In this document: piece by piece, positions 26,319 through 34,569 of the stretch
Numbering within the stretch: position 1 is the first letter of the stretch
Layout: each line of letters begins with the position of its first letter
Translations under genes and position numbers: made by a program
From: Aridibaculum aurantiacum
GTDB taxonomy: Bacteria; Bacteroidota; Bacteroidia; Chitinophagales; Chitinophagaceae
DNA: 64,000 nt
NCBI RefSeq assembly: GCF_017355875.1
Contig: NZ_JAFEWC010000003.1
Coordinates: forward strand, 501,001 to 565,000
Direction: 5' to 3'
Notes under the pieces: generated by a model
What the model was told of the DNA's origin: nothing
Database searches by the model: none
Seen by the model: only the letters and a program-made list of their open reading frames with translations

Positions 26319-27773
26319 CTACCTGCCACTGCCACCTTTCCAGTTCCTTAGAAGGCCATAATAGAATGCGATCCCTTTCTTGTATTCATCTACTCCTACG
26401 CGTTCATCTGTGCCATGAAAACCTTTTACATCGTTGAATGGAATGAAACGAAAAACATTAGGAGTAAGCTCCGTATAATAGCGACCATCTGTAGCACCTA
26501 GTACTAAGTAAGGCGACACCACCACATCGTTTCGCCAGCTGCGAATGCATTGTTGCAGGTAGGTAAAAAAATGATCATTAACATCGGCAACGGCTTGCGG
26601 GCTGCTGTTGTTAGACCTCGCTTTTATAGTTACCCGATCATCATCTATCACTTCTTTCATATGCTTTACAACATCATCTACCGTAGTGCCTGGCAGTGTC
26701 CTGAAATTTACTGTAGCATTAGCAACAGTAGGTATCACATTTTCTTTTACACCCGAGTGCACAATAGTAGGTGCTGTTGTAGTTCGTATCATAGCATCAG
26801 GGCCGGGGCGGCTGCTATAGATGTTTTTGATCAATGGGCTGAACAGCCAGCGATTGGCAAAAGCCATACGTTGTACAAAAGGCATTTCTGGTCCCATATA
26901 ATCCATAAAAGCATTGATCGTGTGGTTGAGGTCAGCAGGAAAAGGATTTTCTTTTAGCCGCAACAGCGCTTTAGACATTTGATCAATCGCTGTTTCTTTT
27001 GCAGGCATGGATGAATGACCACCCGGAATATTGATTGAAAGATCAACCGTTACATATCCTTTTTCGGCTATGCCTACCAGTGCTACAGGTTTGGTAACGC
27101 CAGGTATTTCTTTCGCTGTTACCAATCCACCTTCATCAAGTACAAAAGCAGGGTTGATGCCTCTTTGCTTAAGCAGCGGCACCAGAACCTTTGCTCCTTG
27201 CTGGCCAGTAGCTTCTTCATCGTGACCAAAAGCTAAATACACATCACCTTGTGGTTGATAATTCTCACGCAGTAGTTGTTCAATTGCTTCCAGTATGGCC
27301 ATAACACTCCCCTTATCGTCTACTGCTCCACGTCCATAAATGCTATCACCTATAATAGCACCTGCGAATGGATCTGCTTTCCAAAGGGGCAGTGATTCTT
27401 CTTCTACAGGCACTACATCATAATGGCCAACCAGTATGATTGGTTTGATATTAGCATCTATTCCTTTCCAATAAAACAGCATGCTTTGCCCGCTGATGAT
27501 CTCTAGCTGGCAATGTTGATGAACAAGTGGAAAAGCTTGTTGTAGAAATGCCCTGAAGCCATTGAAAGCAGCCGTATCAGCAGTGCCTGCTTCTGTAGAA
27601 ATTGTTTTGAACTGGATAGCCTTTTGAAGGTGAACAATGGCAGAATCAGAAACCGGTACAGGAGGCGCCTGTGCTACCTCCACCTGTTTACTGGTAGCAG
27701 AAAAAGTACGAACAAGAACAACTACAATAAGTACCAACAACACCAGCAAAAGGAAGTAAAAGAATTTTTTCAT
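26319..27773 (-). CDS. M20 family metallopeptidase (CPS1-like), membrane-anchored
   Basis: A 484-residue protein with one N-terminal membrane helix (about 3-24, very Leu/Val-rich) and an M20 peptidase body. The zinc site is visible in LVGHYDVVPV (His, Asp), GRGAVDDKGS (bridging Asp), GHDEEATGQQ (catalytic Glu and ligand Glu), FVLDEGG (Asp) and the C-terminal GFHGTDERV (His). The layout is that of yeast carboxypeptidase S-like and PM20D1-like enzymes. It should be anchored with its domain in the periplasm and remove C-terminal residues or N-acyl groups; the substrate is not known. Confidence 0.88.
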   Translation of the reverse strand: MKKFFYFLLLVLLVLIVVVLVRTFSATSKQVEVAQAPPVPVSDSAIVHLQKAIQFKTISTEAGTADTAAFNGFRAFLQQAFPLVHQHCQLEIISGQSMLFYWKGIDANIKPIILVGHYDVVPVEEESLPLWKADPFAGAIIGDSIYGRGAVDDKGSVMAILEAIEQLLRENYQPQGDVYLAFGHDEEATGQQGAKVLVPLLKQRGINPAFVLDEGGLVTAKEIPGVTKPVALVGIAEKGYVTVDLSINIPGGHSSMPAKETAIDQMSKALLRLKENPFPADLNHTINAFMDYMGPEMPFVQRMAFANRWLFSPLIKNIYSSRPGPDAMIRTTTAPTIVHSGVKENVIPTVANATVNFRTLPGTTVDDVVKHMKEVIDDDRVTIKARSNNSSPQAVADVNDHFFTYLQQCIRSWRNDVVVSPYLVLGATDGRYYTELTPNVFRFIPFNDVKGFHGTDERVGVDEYKKGIAFYYGLLRNWKGGSGR

Positions 27774-27896
27774 CGGGCTAAGATTAGCAGCAAGCTATAG
27801 AAAACATGCAGATGGTGTATGGCTGCTTTCAAATTTGTTGGAAGCATGACGCTTCAAATGGAAAGTTGCTCCCATCTTTGCAGTCGAAATTGAATT

Positions 27897-28646
27897 ATGG
27901 TAAACGGTAAAAAAGTTATAGTGGTGCTGCCGGCATATAATGCTGCTGCTACTTTGGAAAAAACGTATAATGAAATTCCTTTCAATATAGTAGACGAGGT
28001 AGTGCTGGTAGATGATAAGAGCAGGGATGATACTGTTGAAACCGGTCGTAGGTTGGGAATTCAACACATAGTACAACACCAGGTAAACCGTGGCTACGGG
28101 GGCAACCAGAAAAGCTGTTACAATAAAGCACTTGAACTTGGTGGTGATATTGTGATCATGCTTCACCCGGATTACCAGTATACGCCTAAGCTGATTGAGC
28201 CTATGGCTTACATCATTGCCAATGGACTTTATCATGTAGTGCTTGGTTCACGCATATTAGGCAATGGTGCTTTGCGTGGAGGCATGCCTTTTTATAAATA
28301 CATAAGCAACCGTTTACTTACTTTTTTTCAAAACGTATTGGTAGACCAAAAGCTTTCTGAATACCATACGGGCTATCGTGCCTTTAGCCGCGAAATATTG
28401 GAGCGCATTAATTTCGAGATCAATTCAGATGATTTTGTTTTTGATAACGAGATGTTGTCGCAGATCATATACCTGAACTATGAGATAGCAGAGGTTACCT
28501 GCCCCACCAAATATTTTGAAGAAGCATCCAGTATCAACCTGAAGCGAAGCATTGTGTATGGGCTTGGCGTATTAGGCGTTTCTATCAAACATCGTTTGTG
28601 CAAATGGGGGTTGATGCGTTCTGAAATGTATCGTCCAAAAAAGTAA
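27897..28646 (+). CDS. family 2 glycosyltransferase (polyprenyl-phosphate sugar synthase-like)
   Basis: A 249-residue GT-A enzyme. VVLPAYNAAATLEKT (6-20), EVVLVDDKSRDDT (nucleotide-binding Asp pair) and MLHPDYQYTPKL (metal-binding region in the DxD position) are visible. The length and lack of membrane helices suggest a dolichol/undecaprenyl-phosphate-type sugar transferase. Its stop abuts that of an ArnT-like GT39 protein on the other strand, which would use a lipid-linked sugar donor. The two could act in one pathway, but they are convergent and not in one operon. A near -7 element (CATCTTTG) lies 16 bases upstream. Confidence 0.85.
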   Translation: MVNGKKVIVVLPAYNAAATLEKTYNEIPFNIVDEVVLVDDKSRDDTVETGRRLGIQHIVQHQVNRGYGGNQKSCYNKALELGGDIVIMLHPDYQYTPKLIEPMAYIIANGLYHVVLGSRILGNGALRGGMPFYKYISNRLLTFFQNVLVDQKLSEYHTGYRAFSREILERINFEINSDDFVFDNEMLSQIIYLNYEIAEVTCPTKYFEEASSINLKRSIVYGLGVLGVSIKHRLCKWGLMRSEMYRPKK

Positions 28647-30284
28647 CTAGCGCTTTAGCCGGTAGAAGACAAATCCATTTTTCGTATACATCTTTTGCAT
28701 TTCTGGTCGCTCAGCTGCCAGTCTTTCTTCGTCCTGTATTTTACTTACAAAATATACAGGAATAGTTGGCTGCGTGGTCATCGCTAATACACTATCCGTA
28801 ACCGGGCCTCCAAGGTGTGCCGGTCGTTTTGTATAGAACAAATGAGCGTAGCTGAAAAATTCTATAGGCTCTACAATGGCATTTTCTTCCACTTTAGATT
28901 TATAAAATTCAATGGCTGCACCTTGCGAGTAAGGCTCTACTTTAGGCGCTATCAATACAAGTAAAATATTAAAAGCAATAGCCGAAGTAATAAATAGAAT
29001 TAACAATGCTCTTTTTATTTTCCGTGAATTAGCAAAAGCAAAAAATAATACTGCTGCCAATAGTAATATACCAGGTAAGATCTCAAAACCTGTCCAATGA
29101 ACATCTGCCTGCAAGTTCGCTTTGGCAAATTCATCATCAATTACTCCCGGCTTCAATAGTAGTGGCTTTAGCCTGTCAATACTTCCCGCAGCTATGATGA
29201 CCGCAGCAAGTAAAAATCCTGTAAACACCTGCAAGATCTTATTCCACATGGGCAGGAGTAGCTTGCGCCTGTATAGGTTGTAAAATCCAGTAGCTGCCAA
29301 AAAGCTTAATGGAAAATAACATAGTGATGAGTAGTGGACGATCTTGGTTTTGACAATGGAAAACAGGAGTAGCACCACCCAAAACAAAATGATCATCCAT
29401 TTATGAAAATGTGGCGGTGCCGTATTTCCCTGCTTTTTTATTTGCATGGCCAACAGTGCTATGGCAGCAGCCGGGAAACAACCAATTAGTAAAACAATAA
29501 AATGATAGAAGAAAGGTCCGCCATGTCCTGCATCTTCAGTTCTAAATAGCCGTACCTGGTAATTAATGAATTCGTAGATGATCTGCTGCTGCCCGTTCAG
29601 CAGGAGTGCGATAAACCATATACTTCCTACAGCTGTAGTTACCAGTAAGAAAAGGAAGATGTGCTTTACGCGCATGAAATGCCTAAACCTGTTGGTTATG
29701 GCAAATACACCGTAACATAAACCTATGATGATAAGCGCTACCGGACCTTTGGTCATAACAGCCAATCCTGCATATAAACCTGACCATACAATAGCTGAGG
29801 TAGAGTATATTTTTTCTTCGCTGCTATAGCGCGCCAGGTAGTAGATAGAAAGAAATATGAACAGGTTGAACCATGGATCTATAATGCCTGATTTGAAATA
29901 CAGGTGAGGCAACAATGAACCAGCATATACCAACACCCATATCCAGCCAAAGCGTTCATTCACCATTTTTTTACCAAGCCTGAAAAAAAGAACAAGTGTA
30001 ATGATGCCGCATACTGCATTGGGAAAACGTGCAGCAAATTCATTAATGCCAAACATCTTCATACTAATAACCTGCAACCAAAAGAACAGAGGTGGTTTTT
30101 CCCAGAACGGCTGAAAGTTGATCATGGGTATTCCATAGTTACCTGTAACGATCATCTCGCGACTTGATTCTGCGAAATTTATTTCATCCCAATCGAACAA
30201 ATGTGTAGCACCTAAAAAGGGAATAAATAATAAAGAAGCTACTAGTATGATCAGCAATTCGGCAGGCAACTTGTTCAAGTTCAT
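28647..30284 (-). CDS. family 39 glycosyltransferase, ArnT-like membrane protein
   Basis: A 545-residue polytopic protein with about ten to twelve hydrophobic segments. The first periplasmic loop has HLFDWDEINFAESSREM, the acidic Asp-Glu of GT39/GT83 enzymes, and WEKPPLFFWLQ, the second conserved loop. Family members move a sugar from a polyprenyl phosphate to lipid A or protein. The C-terminal soluble part (about 450-545) carries KVEPYSQGAAI.. and ends in YRLKR. The target cannot be told. It abuts the GT2 gene tail to tail without spacing. Confidence 0.85.
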   Translation of the reverse strand: MNLNKLPAELLIILVASLLFIPFLGATHLFDWDEINFAESSREMIVTGNYGIPMINFQPFWEKPPLFFWLQVISMKMFGINEFAARFPNAVCGIITLVLFFRLGKKMVNERFGWIWVLVYAGSLLPHLYFKSGIIDPWFNLFIFLSIYYLARYSSEEKIYSTSAIVWSGLYAGLAVMTKGPVALIIIGLCYGVFAITNRFRHFMRVKHIFLFLLVTTAVGSIWFIALLLNGQQQIIYEFINYQVRLFRTEDAGHGGPFFYHFIVLLIGCFPAAAIALLAMQIKKQGNTAPPHFHKWMIILFWVVLLLFSIVKTKIVHYSSLCYFPLSFLAATGFYNLYRRKLLLPMWNKILQVFTGFLLAAVIIAAGSIDRLKPLLLKPGVIDDEFAKANLQADVHWTGFEILPGILLLAAVLFFAFANSRKIKRALLILFITSAIAFNILLVLIAPKVEPYSQGAAIEFYKSKVEENAIVEPIEFFSYAHLFYTKRPAHLGGPVTDSVLAMTTQPTIPVYFVSKIQDEERLAAERPEMQKMYTKNGFVFYRLKR

Positions 30285-30430
30285 CTATAGCAGGTTGATA
30301 AGCATCAAAGATGAAACATTTGTAGTTCAGTTACAGCAGCAGCAAGTATATTTTATAGCCATACCATTTTTTGGTACATGTTTTTTATACCCTGTGCAGT
30401 GTTATTTATTTCTACATAAAAAGAATTATT

Positions 30431-30745
30431 ATGAATTATACTGAAAACTTCCAGGGCATCAGAGTAGATGTACAAGCTGTTGACATCACCATTCCAGATG
30501 ACCTTCAACAAAGCATCCGTGATATGATAGTAAAGCTGCAGCGCTATGTTCGTGAAATAAATTGGGTGGATGCTTATTTCAATATTGAAGAAGGAAACTC
30601 TACTAACCAGAAAAATTTCAGCATGCGTGTTGGTGTTCCCGGACCTGATGTTTTTGCTGCTGACTCTGGCGATGAGTGGTTGCCACTGATGAGAAGTGTA
30701 GAAGAAAAACTGCGTCGTCAAATGGAGAAGTCGAAGAACTCATAA
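30431..30745 (+). CDS. hpf: ribosome hibernation-promoting factor (short HPF/RaiA family)
   Basis: A 104-residue cytoplasmic protein with the beta-alpha-beta-beta-beta-alpha plan of HPF/YfiA: IRVDVQAVDITIP (strand 1), then a helix DDLQQSIRDMIVKLQRYV, strands around WVDAYFNIEEGN and NFSMRVGVPG, and the last helix RSVEEKLRRQME. It should bind the 30S decoding site in stationary phase. No long-form C-terminal domain is present. The start chosen follows an A-rich leader; the longer frame adds an unrelated hydrophobic stretch. Confidence 0.8.
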   Translation: MNYTENFQGIRVDVQAVDITIPDDLQQSIRDMIVKLQRYVREINWVDAYFNIEEGNSTNQKNFSMRVGVPGPDVFAADSGDEWLPLMRSVEEKLRRQMEKSKNS

Positions 30746-30778
30746 ACAGATTTTTCCTCACATGATCAATTATACATC

Positions 30779-31924
30779 ATGCAAAAGTTAACCTGCTGGT
30801 TGGTTGCCGCCACTATTTCCTTCGCCGCCATTTCTTGTATTGATAAACAAAAAGTAAGTAATGGAAATGTTGCAGCTGCTGGCCAGCAGGAGGTAAGTAA
30901 AGACCTCTTCCAGGTGCAGACACTTGTAAAGGGTTTGCAGAATCCATGGGGGATGGTTTTCTTACCAGATGGCAGAATGCTGGTAACAGAGCGAGCAGGA
31001 TCAATACGCATTATACAAAATGACCAGTTGCAGGCGGAGAAAATACAAGGCGTGCCTGAAGTGTATGCCCGTGGCCAGGGTGGTTTGATGGATATTGTAC
31101 TTCACCCTGACTACCGTACCAACGGCTGGATCTATATTTCTTATGCTAAGCCCGGCAATGGTGGTGGAACTACCACTGTGGCTCGTGCAAAGTTGCAAGG
31201 CAACCAACTGGTAGGTTTACAGGAACTATTTTCTGTACATCCTTACATAAACTCCGGTGTCCACTTTGGAAGCAGGATAGTGTTTGACGGCAAAGGTTAT
31301 ATGTACATAAGTACAGGTGAAAGAGGAAACAAGCAAAATGCCCAGGATCTGACTACGCACAATGGCAAAGTGATCAGGCTTTTTGATGATGGTCGTGTGC
31401 CACCGGATAATCCTTTCGTCAACAGGTCGGATGCTAAGCCTGAAATCTGGAGTTATGGCCATCGCAACATCCAGGGAATGGTGTATGATGAAAGCAAGAA
31501 TATTCTTTGGGCTCACGAGCATGGTCCGCGTGGAGGAGATGAATTAAATATTGTGCAAAAAGCAAAGAACTATGGCTGGCCGCTGGTTACGCATGGTAAG
31601 GATTACGATGGGACTGTAATCTCTGATAAAAACACTATGGAAGGGATAGAACCGTCTATACACCAGTGGACGCCATCAATTGCACCTTGTGGAATGGCAC
31701 TGGTTAGAGGAAATAAGTACAAGGGTTGGAAGGGCAATCTATTGGTTGGCGCCTTGGCTCATAAGCATGTGGCAAGGGTTGTAGTCAACAATGGTAAATA
31801 TGTTTCAGAAGAAAAGCTACTTGATGGCTTAGGTAGGGTGCGGGCAGTATCCGAAAGCCCTGATGGAATTATTTACGTACTTACCGAAGGACCTGATCAA
31901 TTAATACGACTAAATCCAAAGTAA
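30779..31924 (+). CDS. PQQ-dependent sugar dehydrogenase-like lipoprotein (GSDH family)
   Basis: A 381-residue protein with a lipobox (FAAISC, Cys about 20), so probably tethered to a membrane. The six-bladed propeller of the glucose/sorbosone dehydrogenase family is shown by LQNPWGMVFLPDG, RMLVTERAGSI, RGQGGLMDIVLHPDY, GVHFGSRIVF, YSYGHRN-type WSYGHRNIQGMVY, and HEHGPRGGDELN (quinone/calcium site region). Family members such as YliI/Asd oxidise aldoses with PQQ in the periplasm. No PQQ synthesis genes are in the window. It follows hpf by 33 bases. Confidence 0.86.
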   Translation: MQKLTCWLVAATISFAAISCIDKQKVSNGNVAAAGQQEVSKDLFQVQTLVKGLQNPWGMVFLPDGRMLVTERAGSIRIIQNDQLQAEKIQGVPEVYARGQGGLMDIVLHPDYRTNGWIYISYAKPGNGGGTTTVARAKLQGNQLVGLQELFSVHPYINSGVHFGSRIVFDGKGYMYISTGERGNKQNAQDLTTHNGKVIRLFDDGRVPPDNPFVNRSDAKPEIWSYGHRNIQGMVYDESKNILWAHEHGPRGGDELNIVQKAKNYGWPLVTHGKDYDGTVISDKNTMEGIEPSIHQWTPSIAPCGMALVRGNKYKGWKGNLLVGALAHKHVARVVVNNGKYVSEEKLLDGLGRVRAVSESPDGIIYVLTEGPDQLIRLNPK

Positions 31925-32020
31925 ACATTGTTCAAATTTTCCCTTGGGCATCGGTGGCAAAAAAGCAGCAACAGCAGCAGCATCAATGCTTTGAGGGCAT
32001 TTGGCAAATGTTGGAGAATG

Positions 32021-32060
32021 TAATTCCGGGCATAAGTTCTATTTGCCTATACCCGGATTA
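32021..32060 (+). promoter_or_regulatory. inverted repeat around the small-RNA -33 element (possible operator)
   Basis: TAATTCCGGG and CCCGGATTA are inverted copies with one bulged T, separated by 21 bases. The dyad encloses the TTG at 32043-32045 that forms the -33 element of the promoter below, the position expected of an operator. No regulator is evident. Confidence 0.45.
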
Positions 32061-32072
32061 AAGATACTTTTG
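32043..32072 (+). promoter_or_regulatory. promoter of the putative small RNA
   Basis: TTG (32043-32045), then 19 bases, then TACTTTTG (32065-32072). This matches the Bacteroidota TTG-N19-TAnnTTTG layout and is one of the best two-part promoters in the window. Predicted start of transcription about 32076. Confidence 0.65.
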
Positions 32073-32075
32073 AAA

Positions 32076-32224
32076 AACAATGTGTAATTAATACACAATT
32101 CGACAAATCGTTGGGCAATCATTAGAGGCTTAATCGATAGTTATAAAGAGATTATTACAACTATTTCATATGGCAAGCAATCGTTAGAGGCTGCCCTGTT
32201 TCTACAGGGGAGCCATTTTTTTTT
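32076..32224 (+). ncRNA. putative small non-coding RNA, about 149 nt
   Basis: A transcript bounded by a consensus promoter and a strong terminator in a 546-base gap. It holds no frame longer than a few codons. Visible structure: a 5' hairpin with GTGT/ACAC arms, a central stem ATAGTT (32137-32142) / AACTAT (32159-32164), and the terminator stem. A 16-base motif, GCAATCRTTAGAGGCT, occurs twice (32115-32130 and 32177-32192), differing at one base. The 5' and 3' ends do not pair, so it does not have the closed shape of 6S RNA. I do not recognise the family; a trans-acting regulatory RNA is the simplest reading. The nearest plus-strand gene ends 150 bases upstream and the downstream gene is on the other strand. 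Confidence 0.55.
32188..32224 (+). terminator. terminator of the putative small RNA
   Basis: GGCTGCCCTGT pairs with ACAGGGGAGCC (one G-G mismatch) around TTCT, followed by an A and eight T. Confidence 0.8.
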
Positions 32225-32426
32225 AATGCACGGCAAGATAAGCCCAAATGCCATTCATCCAAATTTTAAATTAAATAATTTTTGTAACCGTGTATTGTGT
32301 GTTGATATCCTTAAATCACATGGACGTATTATAGAAAATATATGTTCTTGAAGTCAAGGGAATAAACCTGGTTGAGCAATAGGTTGAAAAATTATTATTA
32401 CCTGGTTACGAGCTACCATAAATGCC

Positions 32427-32450
32427 AAAAGAGGAGTTAATACTCCTCTC
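32427..32450 (-). terminator. terminator after the minus-strand beta-barrel gene
   Basis: GAGGAGT pairs with ACTCCTC around a 4-base loop; on the minus strand it is followed by four T. It lies about 20 bases past the stop of the barrel gene. Confidence 0.7.
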
Positions 32451-32470
32451 TCAGAATAAGCTTGTGAAAT

Positions 32471-33136
32471 TTAGAATTTAATACCTACACCTACCTTGAA
32501 ACCGCGGTTATAAGACTCAACATTGCGGTTGTTATCTACGCGGGTCAGTCCATGATCGTAGGCAGCTGAAACATTCAGACCATTTGCAAACTGGTAAGCC
32601 ACACCACCAGTAACACCTGCATCAAGGCGATTGAATTGTTCTGTTGCATCCATTTTCCTGTCAAATAGATTAAAGCCAAAAACACCTGCAGTTGTGCGGA
32701 AATTAATCTTTAGTAGATAAGAAACCTGCGGGCCTGCGAACACTTGAAATCCACCAAGATTAGCTTTCACAAGTACAGGAATATCCAGGTATTCTGATTG
32801 TAATCTTGCTCTTGCATTTGCACCAATAAACTCAAGTCCCTTTAGGTTGAAGTCGCCTCTTAGCTGGTAACCTTTTTGGGTATAATAGACGCCTGGTTCA
32901 ATAGAAAAAGTTTCACCTACAGATATGTTGGCGAATGCGCCGGCAAAAAAACCTTTTCTATCTTCTGTGGCTACCATACCATTGGTAAAGTCAAGGATGT
33001 CTTTTAGATTATTCACTGCATCGCCCTGCATACCATAAGAAGTAACACCACCACGTACACCAAAGCTGACAGGTGACTGAGCGATAGAAATAGAAGAAAC
33101 AGCAATGAAAAGAAGGAGTAAAATTTTTGATTTCAT
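32471..33136 (-). CDS. outer-membrane beta-barrel protein (PorT/OMP_b-brl type)
   Basis: A 221-residue protein with a signal peptide (AVSSISIAQ, cut about 19) and the repeated beta-hairpin pattern of the Bacteroidota small barrel family: SFGVRGGVTSYGM, then SIEPGVYYTQKGY, LDIPVLVKANLGGFQVFAGPQ, and the C-terminal strand FKVGVGIKF ending in Phe. LDIPVLVK and AGPQVSYLL are typical of this family. The barrel has probably eight strands and no enzymatic motif. The start chosen gives the signal peptide; the longer frame does not. Confidence 0.8.
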   Translation of the reverse strand: MKSKILLLLFIAVSSISIAQSPVSFGVRGGVTSYGMQGDAVNNLKDILDFTNGMVATEDRKGFFAGAFANISVGETFSIEPGVYYTQKGYQLRGDFNLKGLEFIGANARARLQSEYLDIPVLVKANLGGFQVFAGPQVSYLLKINFRTTAGVFGFNLFDRKMDATEQFNRLDAGVTGGVAYQFANGLNVSAAYDHGLTRVDNNRNVESYNRGFKVGVGIKF

Positions 33137-33419
33137 ATAAGTTCCGAACGGGGTTTTATTTAAACGTTCTGGTTCGTGAGAAAGCAAAATAGTTTCCACG
33201 ATTAATTTGCTTTAGGTAAGCTTATGTTAAACCAATAAGTAGCTATATGGAAAGAAATGCTGGTTTGAATTCTTATTTGAGGGCGTGTTGCTCTATGTAT
33301 ATTTCTTGTTTATGAAAAGAATATAATATTTCAAATATTCACCTGTCTAAATCGTTTACATGAACAGTTGAAAACATGATTGCAACCATCCCTGGAAAAT
33401 GGACATCAAAATAAACTTG

Positions 33420-33425
33420 AGGAGG
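33420..33425 (+). promoter_or_regulatory. perfect Shine-Dalgarno site AGGAGG
   Basis: AGGAGG lies 8 bases before the ATG at 33434. Strong sites of this kind are uncommon in Bacteroidota, which mostly use A-rich leaders; it decides the start of the small gene that follows. Confidence 0.6.
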
Positions 33426-33433
33426 AATTTTTC

Positions 33434-33574
33434 ATGCTAAACCTAAAGAACATAATCATTAACTGGCGTATTAGCAGTATTCAGCAACGGATCAAAAAAA
33501 TGCACAAGCAAGGCCTGGATATAAAAATGTTCAGGGCACAGATAGCACAGTTGAACAGGCAGAAAAGTAACTAA
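33434..33574 (+). CDS. small basic protein of unknown function, 46 residues
   Basis: A short, probably helical and strongly basic protein (SSIQQRIKKMHKQG, FRAQIAQLNRQKSN). No signal peptide or membrane segment. Preceded by a textbook AGGAGG at ideal spacing, which is the main reason to call it a gene. It ends 65 bases before the PAP2 gene. A nucleic-acid or ribosome-associated role would fit the charge, but that is only a guess. Confidence 0.5.
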   Translation: MLNLKNIIINWRISSIQQRIKKMHKQGLDIKMFRAQIAQLNRQKSN

Positions 33575-33639
33575 CCACTGATTCTTGGCTAATAGACAAG
33601 GCATGATTTTTTGAAAAAGTAAGTAAAGCCAATCTCTTC

Positions 33640-34569
33640 ATGAAAAGGATTTTACTTACTTCTTTCATTGCACTTTTCTCATTCAGTTGTTTTTCACAGG
33701 ATACTACTTCTACATCCAGCATTGACAGTAGCCTTTTAGAAGTAACACCAGCCCCACCTATTGCTGATACACTGATGCCTTTAGCGTTTGATCATTCCAA
33801 TGCTGTAAAGGATAATACAAAAGCTTTTTCTCCCTACACTACACGTTTCAAAACAGAAGCTGCCATCATTGGAGCATCGGTTGCCGTCAACTACATAGGC
33901 TTCCAGCTTATACGTAATAAGCGGGATCTTACGCCTGATGAGCTAGCAAGGAAAACGCCAGACAGGTTGATGTTTATGGACAGGTGGAATGCTGGCTATT
34001 ATTCTGCCAAAGCAGACAGGGATAGTTATATACTTTTCAATGGCTCCTATGTTTATCCTTTAGCTATCATGCTGCTTGATAAAAAGCAAAGGCAGAAGTT
34101 TGGACAGCTGGCGGTTTTATACCTTGAAACTATAGGCATCACAGGAAGTATGTATACACTTACTGCAGGACTTGTTTATCGCAGTCGCCCTTATGTGTAT
34201 GGTAATATAGCGCCTGTAGAAATGCGCATGTCAAAAGGTGCGCAACGTTCTTTTTATGGAGGACATGTGGCTACAACGGCTGCCTTTAGTTTCTTCACTG
34301 CACAGGTCTTTCGCGATTTTCACCCTAATTCAAAACTTCGTCCCTATGTATGGTCGCTGGCTGCTGTGCTGCCCGCAATAATGGCGTACGAACGTTATAA
34401 AGCAGGATATCATTTTTTAAGCGACTCCTTCATTGCATATACCATTGGTGCGGCTACTGGCATATTGGTTCCTCATTTACATAAGAATAAAAAGCTGAAG
34501 GATTTCTCTCTGAAGCCTACCGTGGTGAATGGTGCACAAGGACTTTCTATGGTATACAAGATCAGGTAA
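33640..34569 (+). CDS. PAP2-family (phosphatidic acid phosphatase type 2) membrane protein
   Basis: A 309-residue protein with a signal peptide (SFSCFSQ). The PAP2 domain (about 165-295) has the motifs VYRSRPYVYG (motif 1, Arg-Pro kept), YGGHVATTAAF (motif 2, reading YGGH in place of PSGH) and YERYKAGYHFLSDSF (motif 3, Arg-x5-His-x3-Asp). Hydrophobic helices surround them. It probably dephosphorylates a lipid phosphate at the outer face of the inner membrane. The stop codon directly abuts that of the DUF5686 gene on the other strand. Confidence 0.85.
   Translation: MKRILLTSFIALFSFSCFSQDTTSTSSIDSSLLEVTPAPPIADTLMPLAFDHSNAVKDNTKAFSPYTTRFKTEAAIIGASVAVNYIGFQLIRNKRDLTPDELARKTPDRLMFMDRWNAGYYSAKADRDSYILFNGSYVYPLAIMLLDKKQRQKFGQLAVLYLETIGITGSMYTLTAGLVYRSRPYVYGNIAPVEMRMSKGAQRSFYGGHVATTAAFSFFTAQVFRDFHPNSKLRPYVWSLAAVLPAIMAYERYKAGYHFLSDSFIAYTIGAATGILVPHLHKNKKLKDFSLKPTVVNGAQGLSMVYKIR

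Noticed and set aside
32076-32224. 6S RNA or tmRNA identity for the small RNA
   Set aside because: The 5' and 3' ends do not pair and no large central bubble is visible as needed for 6S; no tRNA-Ala-like end or tag frame is present as needed for tmRNA.
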